Shown here: positions 7,005-15,202 of the stretch, piece by piece | How the letters are laid out: every line of letters starts with the position of its first letter | Position numbering within the stretch: position 1 is the first letter of the stretch | Assembly: GCF_029601685.1 (NCBI RefSeq) | Contig: NZ_JARRIR010000008.1 | Location: 186,001-250,000, forward strand | Origin: Metarhizobium sp017305935 | GTDB taxonomy: Bacteria > Pseudomonadota > Alphaproteobacteria > Rhizobiales > Rhizobiaceae | Reading direction: 5' to 3' | DNA: 64,000 nt | Made by a program: the position numbers and the translations under genes | The notes under the pieces: model-generated | What the model was told of the DNA's origin: nothing | The model's database searches: none | The model's input: only the letters and a program-made list of their open reading frames with translations

Positions 7005-8219
7005 TTAAACGGCCATGGCTTTCCTGAGGTTTTCGTCGATCTTGTCGAGGAAGGCGGTGGTCGACAGCCACGGCTGGTCGGGACCGATCAGCAGCGCCAG
7101 ATCCTTGGTCATGAAGCCGGATTCGACGGTTTCGACGCAGACCCGTTCTAGCGTCGAGGCGAACCTGGCGAGATCGGCATTGTCGTCCAGCTTGGCGCGA
7201 TGCGCGAGACCGCGCGTCCAGGCGAAGATCGAGGCGATCGAGTTGGTCGAGGTTTCCTGGCCCTTCTGGTGCTGGCGATAGTGGCGCGTCACCGTGCCGT
7301 GCGCAGCTTCCGCTTCGACCGTCTTGCCATCCGGCGTCAACAGAACCGAGGTCATCAGGCCGAGCGAGCCGAAGCCTTGAGCCACGGTGTCGGACTGCAC
7401 GTCGCCGTCATAGTTCTTGCAGGCCCAGACGTAACCGCCGGACCACTTCAGCGCCGAGGCGACCATGTCGTCGATCAGGCGGTGCTCGTAGGTGATGCCG
7501 GCTTCGTCGAACTGCGCCTTGAATTCGGTCTGGTAGACCTCTTCGAAGATATCCTTGAAGCGGCCGTCATAGGCCTTGAGGATGGTGTTCTTGGTCGAGA
7601 GATAGACCGGCCACTTGCGCATCAGGCCGTACATCATCGAGGCGCGGGCGAATTCGCGGATCGATTCGTCGAGGTTGTACATCGCCATGGCGACGCCCGA
7701 ACCCGGCGCGTTGAAGACGTCCTTCTCGATGACCTGACCGTCTTCGCCGACGAATTTGATCGTCAGCTTGCCCTTGCCGGGGAAGCGGAAGTCGGTGGCG
7801 CGATACTGGTCGCCGAAGGCATGGCGGCCGACGACGATCGGCTTGGTCCAGCCCGGAACCAGGCGCGGAACGTTCTTGCAGATGATCGGCTCGCGGAAGA
7901 TGACGCCGCCGAGGATGTTGCGGATCGTGCCGTTCGGGCTCTTCCACATTTCCTTCAGGCCGAATTCCTTGACACGGTCTTCGTCCGGGGTGATCGTCGC
8001 GCACTTGATGCCGACGCCATGCTTCTTGATGGCGTTGGCGGCATCGACGGTCACCTGATCGTTGGTCGCGTCGCGGTTCTGGACCGACAGGTCGTAATAA
8101 TCGATGTCGAGGTCCAGATAGGGCAGGATCAGCTTGTCCTTGATGAACTGCCAGATGATACGGGTCATCTCGTCGCCGTCGAGATCGACGACCGGATTAG
8201 CAACCTTGATCTTTTGCAT
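7005..8219 (-). CDS. icd: NADP-dependent isocitrate dehydrogenase
   Basis: Icd oxidatively decarboxylates isocitrate to 2-oxoglutarate in the TCA cycle with NADP. The 404-residue protein is of the eukaryote-like homodimeric type, as in other rhizobia. It begins with the family's VDLDGDEMTRIIW and contains ATITPDEDRVKEF, the substrate-loop segment KSPNGTIRN (about residues 94-102) and the YDGDVQSDTVAQGFGSLGLMTSVLL metal and cofactor region. The ribosome binding site is AGAGG. A candidate sigma-70 promoter lies about 60 bases upstream (8280-8307). The gene converges with 6615-6932 across a strong bidirectional terminator. Confidence 0.97.
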   Translation of the reverse strand: MQKIKVANPVVDLDGDEMTRIIWQFIKDKLILPYLDLDIDYYDLSVQNRDATNDQVTVDAANAIKKHGVGIKCATITPDEDRVKEFGLKEMWKSPNGTIRNILGGVIFREPIICKNVPRLVPGWTKPIVVGRHAFGDQYRATDFRFPGKGKLTIKFVGEDGQVIEKDVFNAPGSGVAMAMYNLDESIREFARASMMYGLMRKWPVYLSTKNTILKAYDGRFKDIFEEVYQTEFKAQFDEAGITYEHRLIDDMVASALKWSGGYVWACKNYDGDVQSDTVAQGFGSLGLMTSVLLTPDGKTVEAEAAHGTVTRHYRQHQKGQETSTNSIASIFAWTRGLAHRAKLDDNADLARFASTLERVCVETVESGFMTKDLALLIGPDQPWLSTTAFLDKIDENLRKAMAV

Positions 8220-8279
8220 GGAAATTGCCTCTTGAGCGGTTTGGGAAAACCCCGGAAAAGTGAAAACCAGTCCGGAGCC

Positions 8280-8307
8280 GCTATACCATTGTCATCCCGG
8301 AACGCAA
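8280..8307 (-). promoter_or_regulatory. Candidate sigma-70 promoter of icd
   Basis: On the minus strand TTGCGT (8307-8302) and TATAGC (8285-8280) are separated by 16 bases. This places a start site about 55 bases before the icd ATG. It rests on consensus matching only. Confidence 0.4.
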
Positions 8308-8442
8308 AGCCGGCATTGGCCCAAACTTGGCCGGTCGCAAGACCGGTCCTTCGCCTTGCTGGCACCGCAATCCCGATTGTCAAATGGATGCTATTGGCTA
8401 CTCTCGCGACGATTCGCCTCCCGGTGTAAAGGACCACCTGCC

Positions 8443-8982
8443 ATGCGCGCCCTTCTTCTCGCCTCCGTCTTTAGTCTGAGCGCCCTCGCGGCCAGCCTGC
8501 CGGCGCGGGCCGCCGATGTCACCGCCCCGGTGAAAAACATCATCGACGCCACCGTCAAGAACTGGGCGGAGGGCGAAAACGACTATCAGGACATTTTCGA
8601 CGAGACCCGGCTGACCAGCGTCTACAGCAAGGATTTCGCCGACAAGTTCCGCGCCGCCGCCAAGTTCCCGGCCTTCGACGAGGGCACGACGCCCTTCGAC
8701 TACGATGTCATCACCGGCGGCCAGGACGGCTGCCCGCTGCAGGACGTCAAGATCGAGGCCAAGGGACAGAAGGGCAATGCCACCGAAGTCGACGCCTCCT
8801 TCAAGAACATGGCCTGCTTCGGCACCGACGCCCAGTACCAGCAGGCCGCGACCGTCCAGTTCCTCGTCATCGAGGAGGGCGGCAAACCCGTCATCGACGA
8901 CATCCTGACCCAGGGCGGCGATGATGCCGGCTTCGTATCGCTGAAGGCGACGATGAGCGAAATCGGCAAGCAGGGAGGCTGA
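8443..8982 (+). CDS. Exported protein of unknown function, 179 aa
   Basis: The ATG at 8443, behind AAAGGA, gives a 179-residue protein with a signal peptide (residues 1-23, ending LPARA-AD). The mature part is acidic and has a DYQDIFDE segment and two Cys residues (GCPLQ and ACFGT), probably one periplasmic disulfide. The overall pattern resembles small periplasmic proteins of the DUF3828 type, but this could not be confirmed. The stop codon shares a base with the start of the FUSC transporter gene (TGATG at 8980-8984), so the two are probably co-translated and may function together. Confidence 0.75.
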   Translation: MRALLLASVFSLSALAASLPARAADVTAPVKNIIDATVKNWAEGENDYQDIFDETRLTSVYSKDFADKFRAAAKFPAFDEGTTPFDYDVITGGQDGCPLQDVKIEAKGQKGNATEVDASFKNMACFGTDAQYQQAATVQFLVIEEGGKPVIDDILTQGGDDAGFVSLKATMSEIGKQGG

Positions 8983-11009
8983 TGCCTATCCCAGGAGCGC
9001 AAACGAATCCGACGCGACCGTTCCTTGCCGAACGGTTTTCGCTGCGGGACTGGCTGCTGGCCAGGGATCCCGCCTATTCGCGGATACGCATGGGCGGGCG
9101 GGTGACGCTCTCCATCGTCCTGGCCGTTGCGATCCTCATTCTCATCCACCGGTTGGTCCTGCCACTGCCAGCGGCGGCCTACGGCATCGCAGCCACGCTC
9201 GCCATCCAGAGCGGACTGACGGTGCGCGATCCTTCCGCCGCCGCGCAACTGACCACCCGTCTGATCGGCTGCGCCGGCGCGGTCGCCATGATCGGGCTCG
9301 CCGCGCTGTTGGAGCCGTGGCGCAGCGTTTCCGACATCGCCTTTCTCGCCGTCATCTTCATGGCCGCCTATGCGCGCCGCTTCGGAACGCGCTGGGCGGC
9401 GGTCGGTATGTTCTGCTTCATGTCCTATTTCATCGGCGCTTATCTTCATCCGCCGCTGGCGCAACTGCCGGAGGTGGCGGTTGGCGCGCTGGTCGCGGCG
9501 CTGTCGGCGCATGTGGTGCGCACCTGGGTGTTGCCGGACGACTGGCAGCGGGACTTCCTGCGCGCCATGGTCAGCGTGCTCGGCCGCGTCGATCATATCG
9601 TCGAGGCGTTGCGGGCGATCGCCGTGCGCGGGATGTGGACCGCCGAGGACCGGCAGGCGCTCAACCGGCTGGAAAACCGGCTGAAGGAGGCGGTGCTGAT
9701 GGCTGACGGCCTCGTTCCCGTCAGCCGCCGCGAGGCGCTGCCGGAGGAGAACGAGCCGGCCGCCGATATCGGCCTTGCCCTGTTCGACCTGCATCTGGCC
9801 GCCGAAAGCCTGATCGTGCTGTCGCGCCAGTCGCTGCCCGAGCCGGAGCTTCTTTCTGCCTTCCTCGCCTCTCACCAGGTCGCTCCCCCATCCGAGCTCG
9901 AAATGCTGGGGAAGGCGGTGGCGGCATCCGCCGAAACACGTCGCGCCCTCAACTGGCTGGGGGAAGCGCGCCGCGCCGCCGTCGATGCGGTCGAACGCCT
10001 GCGCGCCGAGCGCTTCACCGGCTTCAATCGCCCGCAGGCGGCCGCACCCGCCCCGAAGGCGGCGCAAGGCCGGTGGCTCAACGATCCCGCCTTGCGCACG
10101 GCCCTGCAGATCACGCTTGCCGCCGGCCTTGCGATGATCGGCGGGCTGGCATTGTCGCGCGACCGCTGGTTCTGGGCGGTATTGTCGGCCTTCCTCGTCT
10201 TCACCAACACCAATTCGCGCGGCGATACCGCCATCAAGGCGATGCAGCGTTCCGGCGGCACGCTGATCGGCATCGTCTGCGGCATGGGGCTTTCGGCGTT
10301 GCTGAGCGGTTTTCCGTGGCTCGCCGGCGCGGTCGCCATCCTCGCGGTCTTCCTCGCCTTTTTCAGCCTGCAGGCCTCCTATACGGCGATGACCTTTTTC
10401 ATATCGATCGTCATCTGCATCGTCTATGGCCTGACGGGAACGCTGACGCTCGACCTGTTGCGCCTCCGGCTGGAGGAAACGGTCATCGGCGCGGTGGCAG
10501 GCATGGCCGTCGCCTTCTTCGTGCTGCCGACCCGCACCCAGACGACACTCGGCGATGCCCTCGCAAAATGGTTCGATGCCGCGCAACGCCTGTTGGAAGC
10601 GGCGGCGGAAGAGAAAAACGGCGCCGAACTCATCACGCTCTCGAAGGCGCTCGACGCCGCCTATCGCGACGTCACCCAGGCGGCGCGGCCGCTCGGCGTC
10701 TCCTGGCAACTGGTGACGCGGCCCGGCCATATCCGCCAGACGCTCGCCATCATGATGGCCGCAACCTACTGGTCGCGCATCTTCGCCCGCCGCGTCGCCT
10801 TTGCCCGCGCCGCCGAAATGGACGCCATCCGCCCGGCCATCCGCGATGCGTTGACCGGGCTGGAACGGGTACGGGCCAAGGGAACGGGCATCTTTTTCGT
10901 CAATCGCAAGCCGCCGCAACTGCAATCGCGGCATCTGCCGATCGCCCATGACGGCTCCCGCCTCGGCATCGAAATGATCGCCGCGACCCTCGACAGGCTT
11001 TATCCATAG
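8982..11009 (+). CDS. FUSC family inner membrane transporter
   Basis: This 675-residue protein has the duplicated fusaric-acid-resistance (FUSC/YccS) layout. A first membrane bundle covers residues about 40-190, followed by a cytosolic linker rich in Leu and Arg (about 190-360). A second FUSC bundle (about 370-525) begins with ALQITLAAGLAMIGGLALSRDRWFWAVLSAFLVF, and a C-terminal cytosolic domain follows. Relatives export aromatic carboxylic acids, often with a membrane-fusion partner, but none is next to it here. It is translationally coupled to the upstream exported protein. The substrate is unknown. Confidence 0.85.
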   Translation: MPIPGAQTNPTRPFLAERFSLRDWLLARDPAYSRIRMGGRVTLSIVLAVAILILIHRLVLPLPAAAYGIAATLAIQSGLTVRDPSAAAQLTTRLIGCAGAVAMIGLAALLEPWRSVSDIAFLAVIFMAAYARRFGTRWAAVGMFCFMSYFIGAYLHPPLAQLPEVAVGALVAALSAHVVRTWVLPDDWQRDFLRAMVSVLGRVDHIVEALRAIAVRGMWTAEDRQALNRLENRLKEAVLMADGLVPVSRREALPEENEPAADIGLALFDLHLAAESLIVLSRQSLPEPELLSAFLASHQVAPPSELEMLGKAVAASAETRRALNWLGEARRAAVDAVERLRAERFTGFNRPQAAAPAPKAAQGRWLNDPALRTALQITLAAGLAMIGGLALSRDRWFWAVLSAFLVFTNTNSRGDTAIKAMQRSGGTLIGIVCGMGLSALLSGFPWLAGAVAILAVFLAFFSLQASYTAMTFFISIVICIVYGLTGTLTLDLLRLRLEETVIGAVAGMAVAFFVLPTRTQTTLGDALAKWFDAAQRLLEAAAEEKNGAELITLSKALDAAYRDVTQAARPLGVSWQLVTRPGHIRQTLAIMMAATYWSRIFARRVAFARAAEMDAIRPAIRDALTGLERVRAKGTGIFFVNRKPPQLQSRHLPIAHDGSRLGIEMIAATLDRLYP

Positions 11010-11080
11010 GTTGGAAACGCTTGCCGAGTGGGCGCGGTATGAGTATTCCACCCCGAAACGGCAAACGGAAAGACTTCTCG

Positions 11081-11911
11081 ATGGCAGGCACCAACAGCGA
11101 ACGCGTTCTTCTGACCGGCGGGCCGGCCATCGTGCTGGTCGAACCGCAACTCGGCGAGAATATCGGCATGGTCGCCCGCGCCATGGCCAATTTCGGCCTC
11201 TCGGAATTGCGCCTGGTCAATCCGCGCGACGGCTGGCCGAGCGAGAAGGCGCGCGCTGCCGCCTCCAAGGCCGATCACGTCATCGACGCAACAAAGGTTT
11301 TCGACACGCTGGAAGAGGCGATCGCCGACCTCAATTTCGTCTATGCGACGACGGCGCGCCAGCGCGACGGCTTCAAGCCGGTGCGCTCGCCGGTCGCTGC
11401 CGCCATGACCCTGCGCCAGCGGGAGCGGGCAGGCGAGGCGGTCGGCATCCTTTTCGGGCGCGAGCGCTGGGGCCTGTCGAACGAGGAAGTGGCGCTGGCC
11501 GACGAGATCGTTACCTTCCCGGTCAATCCCGCCTTCGCCTCGCTGAACATCGCCCAGGCCGTGCTGCTGATGTCCTATGAATGGATGAAATCCGGCATGG
11601 ATGACCTGGAGGAGGTGCCCTTCCAGCCGAACGAGCAGCGCATGGCGACCAAGGACGAACTGTTCGGCCTGTTCGATCACATCGAGGAAGCGCTGGATGC
11701 GCGCGGCTATTTCCGCCCGGTCGCCAAAAAGCCGAAAATGATGGACAACTTACGCGCAGTCCTTTCCCGGCGCGCCTTCACCGCGCCGGAAATTCATATT
11801 CTCCGGGGCGTGATTTCATCGCTCGACCGTTTTTCCAGGCTCTCGCCGCGCGGCGCAGCGCACAAGACAGAGGTACAGAATGGCGACGACGACCGAGCCG
11901 CAGACGAATGA
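11081..11911 (+). CDS. trmJ: tRNA/rRNA (SpoU-type) 2'-O-methyltransferase, TrmJ-like
   Basis: This SPOUT-class RNA methyltransferase uses S-adenosylmethionine; TrmJ methylates the 2'-hydroxyl of nucleotide 32 in tRNA. The start at 11081 gives 276 residues. The trefoil-knot motifs are visible: VEPQLGENIGMVARAMANFG (motif 1 with the Asn and Arg, about residues 18-37), GILFGRERWGLSNEEV (motif 2) and NPAFASLNIAQAVLLM (motif 3). The C-terminal helical extension is typical of TrmJ. Its 3' end overlaps murI by 32 bases, so the two are probably co-translated. Confidence 0.88.
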   Translation: MAGTNSERVLLTGGPAIVLVEPQLGENIGMVARAMANFGLSELRLVNPRDGWPSEKARAAASKADHVIDATKVFDTLEEAIADLNFVYATTARQRDGFKPVRSPVAAAMTLRQRERAGEAVGILFGRERWGLSNEEVALADEIVTFPVNPAFASLNIAQAVLLMSYEWMKSGMDDLEEVPFQPNEQRMATKDELFGLFDHIEEALDARGYFRPVAKKPKMMDNLRAVLSRRAFTAPEIHILRGVISSLDRFSRLSPRGAAHKTEVQNGDDDRAADE

Positions 11912-12695
11912 CCTGAAGCCCGTTCTCGTCTTCGATTCCGGCATTGGCGGCCTCACCGTCCTGCGCGAGGCGCGGGTGCTGATGCCCGACCGACGCTTTC
12001 TCTATATCGCCGACGATGCCGGTTTTCCCTATGGCGGCTGGGACGAGCAGGCGCTGAAGGAGCGCGTCATCCGCCTGTTCGGCGAATTGCTGCGTGAGCA
12101 CGATCCGGTGCTCTGCGTCATCGCCTGCAACACCGCTTTCACGCTGGTCGGCGCCGACCTGCGCTCGGCCTTTCCGCACATGACCTTCGTCGGCACCGTG
12201 CCGGCGATCAAGCCGGCGGCGGAACGCACCCGCACCGGCCTCGTTTCTGTTCTGGCGACGCCCGGCACGGTGCGCCGCGCCTATACGCGCGATCTCATCC
12301 AGTCCTTCGCCTCGCAATGCCATGTGCGGCTGGTCGGCTCGGAAAACCTGGCGCGCATGGCCGAGGCCTATATTCGCGGCGAGCCGATCTCCGACGAGGC
12401 GGTGATGTCGGAAATCGCGCAATGCTTCGTCGACAAGGACGGCTTGCGCACCGATATCGTCGTGCTGGCCTGCACCCATTATCCGTTCATGGCCAATGTC
12501 TTCCGCCGGCTGGCGCCCTGGCCGGTCGACTGGCTGGATCCGGCCGAAGCCATCGCGCGCCGCGCCCGCAGCTTGCTGCCGCTCGCCATCGATACGCTGC
12601 ATCCGGCCGAGGACGATATCGCCCGCTTCACCAGCGGCAATCCGGATTTCGCCACGCGGCGTCTGATGAACGGTTTTGGCCTGAAAGTCTCTTAA
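11880..12695 (+). CDS. murI: Glutamate racemase
   Basis: MurI converts L- to D-glutamate for peptidoglycan synthesis in the cytosol. Both catalytic cysteines are present: Cys83 in ACNTAF and Cys198 in ACTHYPF. The N-terminal VFDSGIGGLTVL (residues 17-28) and the DAGFPYG turn are family signatures. The length of 271 residues is normal. Its ATG lies inside the end of trmJ behind a GAGGTA ribosome binding site. The stop overlaps by three bases with the stop of the convergent acetyltransferase gene, leaving no room for a separate terminator. Confidence 0.95.
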   Translation: MATTTEPQTNDLKPVLVFDSGIGGLTVLREARVLMPDRRFLYIADDAGFPYGGWDEQALKERVIRLFGELLREHDPVLCVIACNTAFTLVGADLRSAFPHMTFVGTVPAIKPAAERTRTGLVSVLATPGTVRRAYTRDLIQSFASQCHVRLVGSENLARMAEAYIRGEPISDEAVMSEIAQCFVDKDGLRTDIVVLACTHYPFMANVFRRLAPWPVDWLDPAEAIARRARSLLPLAIDTLHPAEDDIARFTSGNPDFATRRLMNGFGLKVS

Positions 12696-13903
12696 AACGC
12701 GCTGAGCGTCGAATAGGTCGCGCCCTGCACGACGGGATTATCGAACACGATCGTCATGGTCGCCACGGTCCTGTAGCGCATCGCCTTGAGCTGGGTGCGC
12801 AGCCGTTGCACCGGCGCCCGCAGAGTAGGGTAGGCCTGCACCCCGAACCTGACGCGCCGGCGGATGGAAGCCTCCGCAAGGCCGAGACGACCGCGCAACG
12901 ACAGCGCCTCATGGCGCTCGTAGAGCGGCACGGCCCGCGCATTCAGCCGCTTCTTGTAGGCGAATTCGCCGACGCCGAGATCGTATTGGCTGAGGCCCCG
13001 CTCCGCACATGCGTCCAGCATCAGCACATGCGCGACCGTGCCCGGCGAAAACCGCCGCATCGTGCCGCTGGTCATCGAGGTCAGCACGCCGTGATGGGTA
13101 TCACCATCGACCAGCCCGAGATCGGTGGCGATGCATTCGCCGCCCGCATACAACGCCCCGAACATCACGTCGCCATTCGCGATCCCGTCCGCAAACAGAC
13201 CGCGATAGAAGCGCTGCACATGCGCCAGCAGCAACGGGTCGTCGCGGCCAAGGTCGACGGCGCGTGTTGCGCGCTGGGCGATCAGCGCATCGAACTGCCG
13301 GTTCGCCTCCGGCACCGTCGCTGCGATATGAAACCGCACATCGTCATGCGCAGCCGTCAGCCGCCGCAAATGCCGCTGCCCCTCCTTGTAATAGCCGGTG
13401 CGCCGGTAGGGGCGGTCGCCATCGTCGTCGGTGAGGGCGAAGACCTGCGTATGGATACCCATGTCGAGCGCGCCGGGGAGGCGCGCCAGCGGGTTGGGCG
13501 TGCCCGGCCGGATCTCCGGCGGCATCTTCTTGAAGCTGACGACATCGGCCTGCGGCAAGGCCTTCAGGATCGCCGCCCACATCGCATCGGCTTCCGCGGG
13601 ATCGTCGCTGAGATCCTCGGCCACCAGCGGCGCGACATAATCCGCCAGCCCCAGATCCGCCGCCTCGATGCGCCGCAAGCCCGCCTGCCGGTGCATGACC
13701 AGCGGCAGCGCCATAACCACGCGCTGCAGCCGGTGATCGAACAGGCTGACGACGATCTCCTCGCAATGGCCGGGTTTTTCGCGATAGAAACTGGCGAGGA
13801 ACGCCGGATGCTGGAACGCGGTGCGGCGAAAGCGGCCGCTTTGCTGCCGCGCGTGCCAGCCCGCCCAGTCATGAAGCGTAGCGCTATAGCGTTCCCTCTG
13901 CAA
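12692..13903 (-). CDS. GNAT-fold N-acetyltransferase, CelD/BcsL-like
   Basis: This 403-residue protein matches the layout of the CelD-like acetyltransferases of rhizobia (Acetyltransf_6). The N-terminal half contains WAGWHARQQSGRFRRTAFQHPAF, typical of the group. The C-terminal half has the FYRGLFADG, GGECIATDLGLVDG and FSPGTVAHVLMLDACAERGLSQYDLGVGEFAYKKR segments that form the GNAT acyl-CoA site. Relatives modify polysaccharide or glycan precursors, but no exopolysaccharide genes are nearby and the substrate is unknown. It converges on murI with overlapping stop codons and is divergent from the LysE-type gene. Confidence 0.75.
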   Translation of the reverse strand: MQRERYSATLHDWAGWHARQQSGRFRRTAFQHPAFLASFYREKPGHCEEIVVSLFDHRLQRVVMALPLVMHRQAGLRRIEAADLGLADYVAPLVAEDLSDDPAEADAMWAAILKALPQADVVSFKKMPPEIRPGTPNPLARLPGALDMGIHTQVFALTDDDGDRPYRRTGYYKEGQRHLRRLTAAHDDVRFHIAATVPEANRQFDALIAQRATRAVDLGRDDPLLLAHVQRFYRGLFADGIANGDVMFGALYAGGECIATDLGLVDGDTHHGVLTSMTSGTMRRFSPGTVAHVLMLDACAERGLSQYDLGVGEFAYKKRLNARAVPLYERHEALSLRGRLGLAEASIRRRVRFGVQAYPTLRAPVQRLRTQLKAMRYRTVATMTIVFDNPVVQGATYSTLSAF

Positions 13904-14084
13904 ATTCCCGATCCCCGATAGTGCCGACCGGGGAGGAATACCACGCCGGCGCGAAGCGGCGCCAATGTTTACCCGTAAATTGCCCCGTCCGGCGCGATTC
14001 TCGGTTAACGCGCCCCGCTGCGATCGGCGCTTGCAAAGCGTCGTCTTTGGTGGCTTGCTTCGTCATAAAAGGGAGGCCGGACTC

Positions 14085-14720
14085 ATGTCGTTCGAACACT
14101 GGATTGCCTTCGTCGCCGCCTCCGCCGTGCTGCTTGCCATACCCGGCCCGACCATCCTGCTCGTCATTTCCTATGCGCTCGGCCATGGGCGAAAATCCGC
14201 TTCCGCCACGGTCGCCGGCGTCGCGCTCGGCGATTTCACCGCCATGACCGCCTCGATGCTCGGCCTCGGCGCGCTGCTTGCGGCCTCAGCTGCCTTGTTC
14301 ACGGTACTGAAGTGGATCGGCGCGGCCTATCTGATCTATCTCGGCGTAAAACTGTGGCGCGCACCCGTCGCCGACCGCACGGTCGCGGAAGAGGAAGCGC
14401 CGGTGGAGCGGCCGCTGCGCATCTTCCTGCACACCTATGTCGTCACCGCGCTCAATCCGAAGAGCATTCTCTTTTTCGTGGCCTTCCTGCCGCAATTCCT
14501 CGATCTCGCCCGGCCGCTCTTGCCGCAGATGATGATCTTCGAAACCACCTTCCTAATTCTGGCAACGCTGAATGCAGCGACCTACGCCCTGATGGCCTCC
14601 ATGGCCCGCAAGACCATCCGCCGGCCCGCCGTGCAACGCGCCGTCAACCGCACCGGCGGCACGCTGATGATCGGGGCAGGGCTGCTCGCCTTCGGCTGGA
14701 AGCGCGCGGCTGCGGCTTGA
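14085..14720 (+). CDS. LysE/RhtB family amino acid exporter
   Basis: This 211-residue inner membrane protein has six hydrophobic segments of the LysE/RhtB superfamily. The diagnostic N-terminal segment IPGPTILLVISYALGHGRK (about residues 20-38) contains the conserved PGP turn. TALNPKSILFFVAFLPQF (about 127-144) is the conserved re-entrant asparagine-proline region. The ATG at 14085 follows GGGAGG at good spacing; an upstream in-frame ATG at 13965 would add a non-membrane basic extension and was rejected. The probable role is export of homoserine, threonine or related amino acids. A GFA gene follows after 16 bases. Confidence 0.88.
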   Translation: MSFEHWIAFVAASAVLLAIPGPTILLVISYALGHGRKSASATVAGVALGDFTAMTASMLGLGALLAASAALFTVLKWIGAAYLIYLGVKLWRAPVADRTVAEEEAPVERPLRIFLHTYVVTALNPKSILFFVAFLPQFLDLARPLLPQMMIFETTFLILATLNAATYALMASMARKTIRRPAVQRAVNRTGGTLMIGAGLLAFGWKRAAAA

Positions 14721-14736
14721 ACAAGGAGGATGAACC

Positions 14737-15108
14737 ATGCTGACCGGACGTTGCCATTGCGGCGAAACCACCTTCGAGATCCATGGCGACGTGCCGCAGG
14801 CGTTGACACGCTGCACCTGCACGCTCTGCTCCAAGCGCGGCCACCTCTTCGCCTATTACGATCCGAAAAGCGTCCGGGTGCATACGCATCCGGAAACCGA
14901 CCGGGTCTATCGTTGGCAGACGAAGATGGTCGCCCATCATTTCTGCGGCACCTGCGGCTGCGCCACCTATAGCGACAGCCCGGATTTCCAGCCGGACGGC
15001 ACATGGGACGGAAAAACCCGCCGCATCGCCGTCAATGCGCGCCTGCTCGATCATTTCGACGCCGAGGAGTGGCCGCATACGGTCATCGACGGCCGCAATC
15101 TCTGGTGA
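14737..15108 (+). CDS. GFA/CENP-V domain protein
   Basis: This 123-residue protein of the glutathione-dependent formaldehyde-activating (Gfa-like) fold starts behind a near-perfect AAGGAGGAT site. Zinc-binding motifs are in order: CHCGE (residues 5-9), CTCTLCSK (about 26-33) and FCGTCGCATYS (about 69-79). Family members bind zinc. Formaldehyde activation is shown for only a few of them, so the chemical role here is open. It is probably co-transcribed with the LysE-type exporter 16 bases upstream. Confidence 0.88.
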   Translation: MLTGRCHCGETTFEIHGDVPQALTRCTCTLCSKRGHLFAYYDPKSVRVHTHPETDRVYRWQTKMVAHHFCGTCGCATYSDSPDFQPDGTWDGKTRRIAVNARLLDHFDAEEWPHTVIDGRNLW

Positions 15109-15202
15109 TCGCAAAGCCTGTGCATTTCCATCATCTCCGGGCGAAACCGCGCCCGCTTTCTGCTATCGACACGGCGGGACAGATCCTCGGAAAGGAAACG
15201 AA

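Noticed and set aside
8700..11051. A 783-codon minus-strand frame opposite the FUSC gene
   Set aside because: This is a shadow of the plus-strand transporter. It has no domain, no ribosome binding site and low-complexity Arg/Asp/Gly composition.
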